Source of the DNA: Uloborus plumipes
Taxonomy: Eukaryota; Arthropoda; Arachnida; Araneae; Uloboridae
Direction of reading: 5' to 3'
DNA length: 64,000 nucleotides
Assembly: GCA_038373865.1 (NCBI GenBank)
Contig: JAXGGA010003382.1
Coordinates: 39,804-103,803 of the forward strand
This document shows positions 11,001 through 21,250 of this stretch, in pieces; the first letter of the stretch is position 1, and each line of letters starts with the position of its first letter. The notes beneath the pieces are model-generated. The model saw nothing but the letters and a program-made list of their open reading frames with translations, did not search any database and was not told where the DNA came from. Made by a program: the position numbers and the translations under genes.

Positions 11001-13418
11001 ACTTTTTTTCAAAAATTTTGATACTGAAATGTGTATATTGTGCAACAGCAACAAGAAAACGAAAAAAACCACTAATTTTATTCTTTGCAATGATAGAACA
11101 CACCTTCAGGCTCATTTCGAATGCTTCCATTATTGAATAGGACCTCCGCCTTTTCGTGAAATGCCACTTAAGTAAACTCATGTTTTGCACAAGAAAAAAA
11201 ATGCTTGTCGTAGTTTATTCAAATTTTATTCAAACAAAATTATATTATATAAATTTCAAGTATTTTTTTATTAATTCCTCATACTTTCAGCAACATATCT
11301 GAGAATTTTTGGAAATATTGAAAGATTTCTGCGCCCGTCACAATTTACTGAAGAGATACGTATACATGCAGATTAGGCTTAGCGGTTGACAGAAAATGCA
11401 ATTTTTTGAAAAGTTTGACGGCCTGTAAGACAAAAACCAGATCACATATGGGCAAAAGAATTCATATGGTTACTTACCATCATAAAAATAATAAATACAC
11501 CAAGTTTTATCAAAATCCGAGGACATGGGTTACATGACCGGGTGAACTGACTTGGAATGACCCTATTGTAATCGAGAGGGGGGGAGGGAGATTTGTCGAA
11601 ACTTTAGTTCAAAAAACCTATTTTTAGACGATGTTTAGTGACATTAGGATAAGGTGGGCAATTGACGACGTTAGAGGAGGGAGCACAGAAAATAAAATCC
11701 TAAAAACGAAATTGTAGGTCATATTTGATGAAGTTAAGGGAAGGGAATGGATGGGGTCGAAGAGAATCAACAACGACAAAGGAATTATGCCAATACAGTT
11801 CGTTTGTTCAGAAAGAGAAAGAAAGTCTTCAATAAATAGTTTTGATTGGAATAATGATTAAAATGTACTTTCAAGAAATCTGATTTTATATTCCCTTCAG
11901 TTTTGTTTTCTTTGGAATTCAAAAGGAATGAAATCGACTTTTTCCCGTCCCATGGTCCGTCTTGGCGATTTTGTCAAGACGGAAATCCGTCCTGAGACGG
12001 AAGGTCTTGCATCCATGGTGCAATTATAAAAAAAAACTTTTGTCAAACTTATTAAAAAAGGGACATGAAAAATGGAAAAAAAATGACTCATATTTTCAAT
12101 GAAGAAAAAAAACTGGACTTACTCATACACCCGCATTTGAAGGAGTACTTTTAAAATTTCTATTTCACGACACTTATAAGATGTGTTAAAAATTGAGTTT
12201 AGTACTTACAAATTTGAAAAATTTTGGAGTTCTTTCAGTAGTATTAAAAATTTGCATGGAAAGGTGTACTGTTAAGGTATGTTTGCAATAACTAGAATAA
12301 AGATAATTACTGAGGCAAAAACACTTAATTTGTACAATTATTCAATAATGATAATTTCATTTTTTTATTGCAGTTTCAAAGTAAATAAGAGAATTAAAAC
12401 AAAACAGCAATAATAATTTTGTCAGTGAGAAACTATAAAAAGCATTTTTTTCATAGTTTTGAAAAATTTCGGAAGGGGTTTGAACTCTAAAAACCCACCC
12501 TTCAATACGGCCCTAATTCCATATTGGTTCTACAACATGAGATGGTGTGAGGGAGGACTTGTGATGGAAGTCTGAAGTGAAGAAATAGAGCTCTTAATCA
12601 TAATGTTAACTAGTACTTTGTTCCTTGCAAAAAATCAGAAACATAATGCTAATACTACAAAACTTGACAACATTGAAACAAAATCAGCGATTCAGTACTT
12701 TTTGTGGCAAGTGAATAATCATGCTTAAAATAAATGTGGAGTTTTTTTTAATTTTTAAATGAAAGTTTCAGTAAAAACGAGACAAATTTTATGTACTTTT
12801 TTTTTGCGAAGCTTTGTTGTACACTTAGAAAAAAAAACCTCCCAAAAATTGTGCAAAAGGATTCTCATTTTTCATAAGGTAGAAGATTACACAAACTTAA
12901 AAATTGCACATAAATGAGCTCTTTAAAATAAAGAAAAACTTTAAACAATACATCTCTTATACCCTTGTTTAATTTATATCACTTTGCATAATTTTCCTCT
13001 ATTTAATCATTAATTCTAAAAATATTAATCAATAAGTTACTTCAACTTTCACACATTCTAATTGTTCAAATGGAAGCTTATGCAAAAACTATAACTTAAA
13101 AAATTAATAAAATAAAAAAGAAGTTAAGGTTTTTAGTGAAATATATAAAAGGCATAATAAAAGGCAAAGGAATGTTCTTTTTTTTTTTTAGGTGACAAAG
13201 AAATAAGAATAAAAAATAATGGGCTTCAAATTAATAAATAAAATCAAAGAGATTTCCGAATGAAAATTTGCTTTGTAAAAAAAAAAAGTCTCCAAAAAAG
13301 TAGCTCCAGTGAAAATAAGTTGCTTTTTAGCCTGTTTGTGCTCAAAAAAGTCTCCAAAGTCGTCTAGAGCCAAAAAAAACAGCAAAAAGTAGCATTTTTA
13401 GTAGCCTGTGGCAACCCT
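8099..13418 (+). mobile_element. hAT element with 8-bp duplication, hosting a nested fold-back
   Basis: Inverted ends AGGGCTGCCACAGG (8099-8112) and CCTGTGGCAACCCT (13405-13418) differ at one position and are flanked by an exact 8-bp repeat GCTTCTCC (8091-8098 and 13419-13426), diagnostic of hAT transposition. Both terminal ~150-280 bp carry many AAAAAAGTAG(C)-like motifs in the same orientation. No transposase frame is seen. Without the nested 3-kb fold-back (8549-11563) the element would be about 2.3 kb. It also contains C and G tracts (8405-8420, 8487-8506), about 1.5 copies of the ~110-bp dispersed repeat (11590-11760), and a hairpin of CCGTCTTG / CAAGACGG near 11958-11982. Confidence 0.85.
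8549..11563. mobile_element. 3-kb fold-back (long inverted repeat) element
   Basis: The left arm (8549 to about 9800) is repeated inverted as the right arm (about 10332 to 11563), separated by a loop of about 530 bp. Ends read GGGTCAATCCATGTCAAATC and, from the right, GGGTCATTCCAAGTCAGTTC. Flanks are TATA (8545-8548) and TATT (11564-11567). Each arm holds two related ~200-bp blocks (8935-9120 and 9325-9545; mirror copies 10600-10805 and 10990-11190). The open frames within the blocks (KRRRSYSI.EAFE) arise four times and are probably fortuitous. The loop frame 9731-10006 is not recognised. Confidence 0.82.
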
Positions 13419-13810
13419 GCTTCTCCCCTTTTCTTTTCAACATTTATTATTATGAAAAGTAACGGACATCAAATTTAGCAAAAGCTGGTTCGAATGATAT
13501 CTGTTAATTATTAAAGCTTGCTACTTCCTGAGAAGATACTGGGTTCTGAAAGAATATGATATAATACGGTACTTTTATGAATGGTTGTATCATCTAGAGC
13601 CCAGGATTTCGCTTAAATTTGTTTTAATTTTGTGATTTTAATTAAAAAATTTTTTTTGATTTATTTTCTCCCATTGCCAACCTGGTAAAGTGTTAGGAAT
13701 ATTTTCCATGGTTTGAAATTACTGCTGGTCCACTTGTCCCATACCAGTGAAACTCGCTTTGGACCAAACAGAAAAAAATAATCAGTGGTCCGCGGGACGC
13801 TCGGCGTACG

Positions 13811-14032
13811 AAAATGGTCAATCGCATTCTCCAAGCGATATCATGCACCTCAGTTGAAGCTGAGAGAGGCTTCAGAGTTTTAGGAGAAGTTAAAAATGGC
13901 TGGAAAAACAAGCTAAATAACTCAGCATTAAATGTCTTAGTGAGAATCTATTTAGATACTGCACAGATTGAGAGCTTTGATCCCTTGCCTACATACAGGC
14001 TTCATACTCATAGAAATTTTTTTTTATTTTGA
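13811..14032 (+). pseudogene. hAT transposase, C-terminal dimerisation domain fragment
   Basis: The frame beginning MVNRILQAISCTSVEAERGF and continuing GWKNKLNNSALNVLVRIYLD is the hATC dimerisation region of hAT transposases (family pattern: TS.E.ERGFS...LRNRLS...L..L..I). It ends with a stop at 14030-14032. The upstream catalytic domain is absent, so it is a truncated copy. Two AATAAA signals and a 20-base A tract follow, but a similar A-rich block recurs about 240 bp further (14268-14330), so the A tract need not be a poly(A) tail. A GGTCCACTTG/AGTGGTCC motif nearby (13727, 13782) is echoed near 19108-19130. Confidence 0.72.
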
Positions 14033-15940
14033 GAATAAATTATAAAAAAATCAATAAAAATGTTAAAAAAAAAAAAAAAAAAAAGACAGATTGAAAATTA
14101 GTACTTTCTCAAAATTCACAAGTCCTGTATCTTTTTTTTCCAACAATACATTGCATAACACATTAAATTTAAAGTCAAGAATATTCATTTATTGCTTCTT
14201 GAATATTAGCTGACTCAAAATAAAATTCAAAAAACGAAGAGGGGATTAACCATTAGAAAATATTTTAGTTTGAAAATAAATTTTTAAAAAATATTTTAAA
14301 AAAAGGACATTGAAAATTAGTAATTTCTAAAAAACAAGACACTTATTAATAATTTTGTAACTGAATCCACATTAAAAAAAATTAAAATAAAAAAAATAAT
14401 AAGCTAATATTTTTGTTGAAATAAATTATAGATAAGATAGCAGGGGCCAAAATAACTTTCAAATTTCTTAAACTTTTTGACGATTGAACTCTTAAAGAGC
14501 ACATAATTTCGCTTAAAACTTTTCAACTTAATGATTTAAACAAAAAAATAAACTGAAATTTTAGTTATTTACTTCTTGACAGAGAATAGAAAACATCATA
14601 AATGCAAAACGTACTATTTCAATGGCGGATGCAAAGAGATCGCGATTTCCATAATCAGGGGTCATAGCAGGGGAAAATATATATATAGGAGTTTCAAAAA
14701 TATATGTAAAGGAATTTAAAAGCAAAAAAACTTTTTTTTAATACTCCTACAATACATTTACCAATGCATAAGAATACATTTTCAACGATACATTACCTGG
14801 TATTTCTGATATACAAGCAAATAATTAATCTCTCATCAAGTTGTCATAAAAGTATGCATCAGCTACAAGTGTTAATTAAATGCATTTTTTAAATGCCAAT
14901 TTTACAAATTTTAGATGATTGATTGTATTTATATATAGACTTAAAAATTTAGGACGTGTTATATATTTTTAGTACTTACATAAACGCATTAAAAAAACAA
15001 TGTTGAGAGAAATCTTTAGTAATATCTATATTTCTTAACTTAAAGCAGACGTTTCTTACAATGTTAGTGCAATCTGTGAAACTAAGCAATTCATTATTAA
15101 AATGCCAGAGGCTAAAATATAAGTGCAAATGAAGTGCCTTAAATATTTCTAGATGTCTTGCAAACAATTAAATAAATCTTTGAAACTCTTTGATAAGTGC
15201 TGCAACTTTATTTTTTATCAAATGCATAAAGCATCTATTGTCCTTATGGCCGAGATGTTACTCTTCTGTTTTTTAAATATTCACACCATTTCCTTTAGAT
15301 CATTTAATGCATTTTTTTCTATTAATCATTTTACATTTAATTCAATGCTGTATAAGTCAGCAGATTGGAGCGACAATCTAGCACTAACTTCATATCAAAA
15401 GCCAATGTCAGTTTTCTTTTCTCCTCCCAAGCTTATTTTCCTTGTCGATTAATATCACTGATTTACAGAACAAGCACAAGCAATTTTTATTTAAATTGAC
15501 TTTAGTTTGCAAAAGAAGGTGTAACTTTTAAAAGGTATTGTTTGCCTATTTCTCTCCTGTTATTTTTGTTGTCTTAGTTATATTTTATAAGACCTCAAAA
15601 CGCAGAATTTTATATTCATTTTTCCAAACTTTTCCCGAGGGAGAAACCCACCAACCCCCTGAATTTGCAACTATTCTATACTTTATGAAAAATAGTCACC
15701 GCATCCTTTTCCTCATATTCATGCCTCTCCAAGGTCAATAGAAATGAATAAAGTAAAAATAAATGAAGACAGTAAGAAGTGCAAAAATGGGAGGGAGAGG
15801 CATGATTTTCTGAAACATTGGGAAAAAAAGGACAAAAAGCCTATAATATAGTTTTTGGGACTACAAAAGAGGCTCTATATCTAAAATAGCTCGGCGATAT
15901 TCGGTTTAAATCCGACCCTGAATATAGGATTTTATTTTGT
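14033..15940. other. AT-rich intron sequence with a local duplication
   Basis: 14033-14115 and 14268-14335 are diverged tandem copies (AATAAAT..AAAA..GACA.TGAAAATTAGTA). Beyond that I see no gene. Open frames at 15153-15452 and 15538-15741 have AT-rich, hydrophobic translations without recognisable similarity. This is MARCHF5 intron 1. Confidence 0.4.
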
Positions 15941-15959
15941 CACTGTTTTTAATTCACAT

Positions 15960-16067
15960 CTATTTATTAAGCTGTGTTTATAAGCAAATTAATTTCTTTT
16001 TAAACTTTAAGAGGGGCAGCATTTTGCATTTTTGTCCGGGGCGGCAAAACTGCTAGGGCCGCCCCTG
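15960..16067 (-). mobile_element. Right end of a hAT-type element (CAGGGGCGGCCC)
   Basis: The segment ends GGGCCGCCCCTG at 16067; inverted, this is CAGGGGCGGCCC, a common hAT terminus. ATTACAGA follows as a possible target copy. A matching left end was not found, although a CCGACCCTG occurs at about 15912. Treated as a truncated hAT copy. Confidence 0.4.
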
Positions 16068-16322
16068 ATTACAGATGTAAAAATACTATTTTTTAATTCT
16101 TTTCATTAAATTAGGCAGCAATTTAATTTATTAGGGCAACATCTAACATCTGATGAAAAAATATAGGAGTAAGTAAGAAATATAGGAAATATAGGAGAAT
16201 ATCTGAAAAACTGAGAAAATACAGGAAATATATGAGAACTATGAGGCTTGCATAATGAACACGTTAAAAAAACAAAAGAGAAGAAAAAAATGACATTTTT
16301 AAGCATTTATTAAAGTAAAATT

Positions 16323-17575
16323 ATCATAAAGTTTACAAATGATAGAAACTATCCTCAGACTTTGATTGATTCCATTTTTAAAATCTTTCTAACAAATCCG
16401 AAATAACTGCTGTTAAGAAAACTTTCATTAGAAAGAATTTGGTTATTTTGAACCATTCTTTCCCTCTATGAGTTATCAGGTTGCTAAGATTCTCAAACGT
16501 TTCAATTTCCAGGTGGTATTCTACCCTAAGAATAAACTATGTTTCTCTTCTATTAATGATCCCATTCATCCTCTTAACAGTTGTGGTATTTATAAAAATA
16601 ACTGCAATTGCAATCTCTTTTATACCGGACAAACGCGACATGCTTTGTCATTTCGTTTAAAGGAGCATCAGAATTATGTGAAAAAGCAACAATAGGGTAG
16701 TTTTCGATTTTTCAATTTTATTTTTATATGATAGAGCAACAGACATGAACATCAACGGCGAAAAAATTTTTGAGCTGCGACAAGTAGTTTTTTTTAAAAT
16801 AATTTTTAAATTTCAAGCGGCTGTGACGTCACTGGGCATTTGTTGGCGCTTTTGAACTTTCCACTAAGGCGATGAAAGGGCGAGAAGCTTTAGATGCGAG
16901 GAGCTCGAGAAACCGGTTTCTCCGGCTTCCGCACTGTTGTTCGCTCTGCACTGCCGTAATTTTTTTTTCTCGCCAAGTGATGCGTTCTAAAAATTTGACT
17001 ACGGATTTCGCCAAAAAAGATCAAAACAATCACCCCTAGCAGAGTATTGGTTTGCTCTTTGATAAATCCAGTTTTAAATAGTGAATTAGTAGACTTTGAG
17101 GCATTGATTACGGAAGGAGAAAATCCCACGATGAAACGATAATATAGCAAAAATTTAATTTTTATGGATGAAAGGCTGAAAGTTACTGCCGTCTAACGTC
17201 ACGGGTTTCGGTTTCAAGGCGCGCTTTTTTTGCGTGTGAGTTTTTTAAAAAATCATTAAGAATCAACCGTTGTGTTTTAAAATTCGGCAATGGTGAATTT
17301 TTGTGTTTTGTAAGCCTCTTAACAATATCTAGTAGTTAAAAAAGGGATATTCAGTAGGTCACAACTACCCTATTGAATAAGTCTAGTATTGCGCAACATT
17401 GTTGGGAAAAGAATCATTTTTCGATTTTAATTCTTTTCAAATTGTCCAAAAATGCCCCAACCCATCAGATCTTTATTTTTTCGAATCCTTCCATATTTGG
17501 AAAAACAGTTTAGACTTAGTTAACGATCTCAATGCTATTTCTTATTTTTCGGCTGTTTGGTGTCCATTTGTATAA
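16323..17575 (+). pseudogene. Penelope-like retroelement fragment (GIY-YIG endonuclease), split by a MITE
   Basis: Three blocks of one frame-shifted protein are legible. 16323-16455 gives RNYPQTLIDSIFKIFL and continues to FPL. 16468-16692 gives VAKILKRFNFQVVF, then GIYKNNCNCNLFYTGQTRHA and FRLKEHQ, the linker and GIY-YIG nuclease of Penelope-like elements, here GIY...FYTGQT. After the insertion, 17373-17575 gives SSIAQHCWEKNHF, then DFNSFQIVQKCPNPSDLYFF and ESFHIWK, ending in a stop. The reverse transcriptase is missing. At least two frameshifts (near 16456 and 17420) plus the insertion make it non-functional. Confidence 0.78.
16695..17370. mobile_element. TA-flanked MITE inserted in the Penelope fragment
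   Basis: Ends are GGGTAGTT and AACTACCC, flanked by TA on each side; counting flanks, CAATAGGGTAGTT and AACTACCCTATTG are perfect 13-bp inverse complements. The interruption falls exactly where the Penelope protein reading breaks, so insertion is certain and the borders are well defined. The 676-bp body is locally GC-richer and carries GTGACGTCACTGG (16824-16836) and AACGTCACGGG (17197-17207). No transposase is encoded. TA flanks suggest a Tc1/mariner-type or related mobiliser. Confidence 0.75.
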
Positions 17576-20458
17576 TTTTGCCTTTTCTCTTTCAAATTTA
17601 TTCCTCTGATTTTGCTGGCATTTTTCCTATTTTCTACTTGTCTTTATTTTCCTTCTTGTTTTCTTCATTTACAGATTCGCTTTCTTTCATTCTGCTCTTT
17701 TTTTGTTCTTGTGGTTAACAGATTTAGCTTGGTGTTTTTTATTATGTTAGCCTTTTGGCTTATCATGTCGGCAATCAAATTCTTTCTTTCCATTTCGTAC
17801 CTGGTAGAAAGCTTCGGTTCAATCTTTATTTTCCCAGTAGATCTTTTTGGGCTTAAAATTTTTTTATTGGTGTTCAGGTAATCCGCTATGTTTGCTTTTT
17901 AAGCTGTTCGCTTCTGTTTCCGTTGCTTTTGTCGGATGTCTGTGCATCCATAAGCTCAAAATTTTTTGCATTGAAAAAGTCATTCATGTAACGCTGAAAC
18001 ACATGTCTGCAGTATCCCTGCTTATTTGTGCCTCCTTAACGTTGTAATTTTCTCTACATACAATTATCATAATTTACATTTTAAATCTTTATGATAAACA
18101 TATTATTAATAGCAATCAACGTATTTGAAGACAAATTTAAACTAAAAGTGATTTCAATTTTAATTTTTAAACTTTCATATTGAACACAGAATTTCACTTG
18201 AAAATTTTTTATTTTCAATTTTAATAAAAATAAAAAGACATTTTACTTATTTTCCCCTTAGCAAAGTAAAGTAAACATCAAAAATCAGGAAAATTTGATT
18301 CTTAAACCGGATGCAAAGAGATTGCATTATTGAAAATGAAGGCATCAAAAGTATAAAAGCGGCAAATAAAAGAATGTATTAATGCAAAACAATTTTAGAC
18401 TGTCATTTTAACAGGTCTTGATGATGTATATTATTAATGATTATTGATATAATCGTGGAAAATTTGGTGTAAGGAAAAAATTTCGGATGTGGGAAGATAA
18501 AAGCATAACGAAAAATACTGGATTTCCTGTTTTAACTCACCAAAAATACCGGAATCCAGGTATAACACTCAAACACAATTCACCCTTTGGGATTAGTGGT
18601 GGTAGAACAAAATACTTAACAGAAAATAAACTTGCATAAACAAAATAAAAATAAGGAGTTTGTAAGGAGATAATGGCAAAATTCAGAAGTTTTAAGGGCC
18701 CTTATTTTCTTTTGTTAAAAAGCAGGAGTTTATAAGGAGTTTGTAAGGAGCGGTACGAACCCTATGCAATATCCTTTTGGCGCCAGTCAGGAGAACGATC
18801 TAGAAAGGCTTTAAATGCATCCATGCATTAGCAGAAAATGTGAACTTAATAGTAAAAGCAAAAATATTAATTCTGAAAAGTAATTGTATGCATATAGAAA
18901 TGTACATTTTGAAAGATTAAGCAAATCCTTATTAGTAGAAATATGTTTTACTCTTTGCTATTTTGTTATCATTATTGTTTTACTATTCTGAACTGTATTT
19001 TCAGTTACAGTAATTTTACATTTAAATGTAAAATTTTACATTATATGTGTTGAAAATAAGCTTTTTTTTTTTTTTTTTTTTTTTTTTTAACGTTAAATCA
19101 ATGAGTTATAAATAAGTGGACCAGTAATGTTGTATGTGGACCAGAACATGTTCGTATTGACTAGTACGAGGGATCAGTAGGCTTTTTTAACTAAACCTGT
19201 TTCCTAATCAAGTTGCTACAAAGCTTTTAGCCTATACACCTAATGATTTCATCAAAGAATTATAAAGATTTTAGGTGCAATTTCTTGATTATAAATTGAA
19301 ACAAAAATATTACTACACCATAATAGAACCCCAAAGTTAAGATTGCTGTCGAACTATCGAAAAAAGATGTATCTAGCAGGGCAGGGCTAAAAATCTAAGC
19401 ATATAGTTTTCAAAGGTCTTATAGAACTGTTGAATATCCAAAGTTAAAAAAACTATGAGATCAAAGTTAAAACTTCAATAAATTAAGCTTTGAATTTGAT
19501 TCCTGTAAATAAAGCGCTTCTGTAGTGTAATATTATTCTGGCCCCCAGGAAAGTTTTTTCCACCGCCAAGCACAAACCCTAAGCAATAGGAATAATATTC
19601 GAGTCCTCCATTTCAGGCTTCACGGACCAACTATTACACATTGTTTAACTGGTTGGATGAGCTCCTGAAGAGCACTCTTTTTTTTAAAATCGAGCAATCC
19701 CTGGTCCAACATCCCCAGAGGTATTAATTTGGGAGAACTTTGTGACCAAATATATTTTCGTGATCTGCAAGGAAGAATATATTGCATCCATTTCAATCAC
19801 TTATTTTGAATTCTAGGATATAATATACATAGCATTGAGATTAGTCTACTGATACTTCTTTGATAGGAGCTGACAACAGTATAGACTTACGAGACAGAGG
19901 TTATAGTATTAATTCAAAAAGAAAAGAGTCAAAATATTTCTACTGAAATTACTAAAACAATTTTCAGCCCAATTTTTTTACAAAATCATGAATGATTATT
20001 GTAGTACATTCAAATGGAACTCCGAATGAAAATTCAATCTATCATTGAAGTAAATAAATAGTCAAACGAATCTACCATATATATAGACAAAAGTTCAGAG
20101 AGGGAAGGGAGCATGAATAGAGGTTTGGGCTCTGGTCAAAAGTTCATCACAGTGGGGCTCTGATAAGAACTTGATTCGGTAAAATATTAAGCAACTGAAA
20201 TGTTTTCTCAAATTATTAAACCAGTTTCAGAAAGGCATAATTTGATTTTAGTTTCAGTTTTGAAAACAAGTACAATTTGGATCTTTTTCTGATGAAAATT
20301 AGTGCCTAATAATAAAAAAAGCAACTCGTTATAAAATAGTTCATATAACACAATTGCACATTTACTCAATTTCTCGAAAATTAAAAACTACCACAAATTG
20401 AAAGTTAAGTACACTTTAATCACAAAGCAACAAGATAAAATGAATTAATTCAGCCCAC
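17576..20458. other. Intron 1 of MARCHF5, proximal part
   Basis: No exon or RNA gene is recognised. The open frames at 17612-17881 and 17847-18047 are hydrophobic, T-rich translations. A repeat piece is annotated at 18645-18765. A T tract occupies 19062-19088 and is followed by AGTGGACCAGTAATG and TGTGGACCAGAACATG, echoing the motif at 13720-13790. Confidence 0.45.
18645..18765 (-). repeat. Copy of the GTTCGTAC / AGGAGTTT repeat family
   Basis: AAGGAGTTTGTAAGGAG occurs twice (about 18654 and 18738) and the segment ends GGAGCGGTACGAACCCTATGC. Inverted, this begins AGGGTTCGTACCGCTCCTTA, like the ends near 23917, 24713 and 25590. It is probably one end of a non-autonomous DNA transposon or MITE. 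Confidence 0.4.
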
Positions 20459-20547
20459 CTATCATTCTGATTTGTACCTTCAACATTTACAGAAACCTCA
20501 TTAACATTGGCTAAATTTGAGGTTACAGATTCAGTTGCATCAGTCAT
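20459..20547 (-). CDS. MARCHF5: MARCHF5, coding exon 1 (start of protein)
   Basis: The ATG at 20547-20545 opens a 29-codon N-terminus (MTDATESVTSNLANVNEV, then S-V-N-V-E-G-T-N-Q-N-D), followed by AG and the donor GTGGGC. Splicing to exon 2 across a 13.4-kb intron restores Arg30 and reads into the RING-CH finger in frame. The N-terminus is longer than the roughly ten residues that precede the finger in vertebrate MARCH5. It is acidic and polar, with no signal peptide or membrane segment, consistent with a cytosolic finger on an outer-mitochondrial-membrane protein. The start was chosen as the only ATG in this frame giving a correct phase-2 junction. It faces the CPEB gene head to head. Confidence 0.85.
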
Positions 20548-21250
20548 TATGAATTTAAAAGTTTAATATCACTGATAACAATAATTATTTTGTGAAGAAC
20601 TTTTCAAAATAGGACAGCCACTAATTGCAACATCATTTAAAAAGAATGACAAATAACTACTTAACACGGAAGTAGAGTAAAATACGACTTTAACAAAAAT
20701 GTAAAAGTAAAAATGCGAACAAAAAAAAAACATGTCAACAAATTTGTTGCCAAACAAAGCTCTCTATTTTAACTGTAAATAAAATTAATTTATAAAAGTG
20801 TGAAAAAAGAAAGTACTATGAATTGAAATGATGATCAAATTTAATTTATAAAAATTCAATGAAAAATAAAATTTAGTTTCAGTCTGTTTTATTGTTCTCA
20901 TATTTATTTGATAAACCTGTAGAAAAGTGGTATGGACGTTATTCAAATTATTTATACATGAGGAAAAATAAGTTATTTGCAAGTAATATAATTTTGGAGC
21001 TAAGTATATGTAAGCTATAAAAGTTATGTTTTTCTTGCTGATTGCAGACGATTTATTTACTTTCTTATTCTGGATTATGCTGATGGCAACAGCTCTTTGG
21101 AAAAGAAAAAAACAATATTGTCGTTTGGTTTCGATGCTGCAGTGCGCATTACACAGGTCGGTCGAACACGGTAGTCGTCGGTCGTCGCTGACGCAAAGAG
21201 AAAACAGCTGAGGCAAAATAAATAAATAACGCAATCAAGTTGGCCGTCTG
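20548..21250. promoter_or_regulatory. Probable shared bidirectional promoter and both 5' leaders
   Basis: Only 703 bp separate the MARCHF5 start codon (minus) from the CPEB start codon (plus), and the part next to CPEB (21130-21250) is distinctly GC-richer, with GGTCGGTCG and GTCGTCGGTCGTCGCTGACG clusters. The CPEB leader contains an upstream ATG at 21134 opening a 25-codon frame that ends TGA at 21211, 40 bp before the main ATG. Whether it is transcribed depends on the unseen transcription start. No convincing TATA box was assigned. The minus-strand frame at 20785-21234 that spans this region looks fortuitous. Confidence 0.6.

Noticed and set aside
14033..14090. Simple poly(A) tail interpretation
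   Set aside because: A closely related A-rich block recurs 240 bp downstream, so the tract alone does not prove retroposition.
20785..21234. 149-residue minus-strand open frame
   Set aside because: It overlaps the CPEB leader and the promoter, its translation is Ile/Phe/Tyr-rich without a known domain, and MARCHF5 exon 1 does not splice to it.
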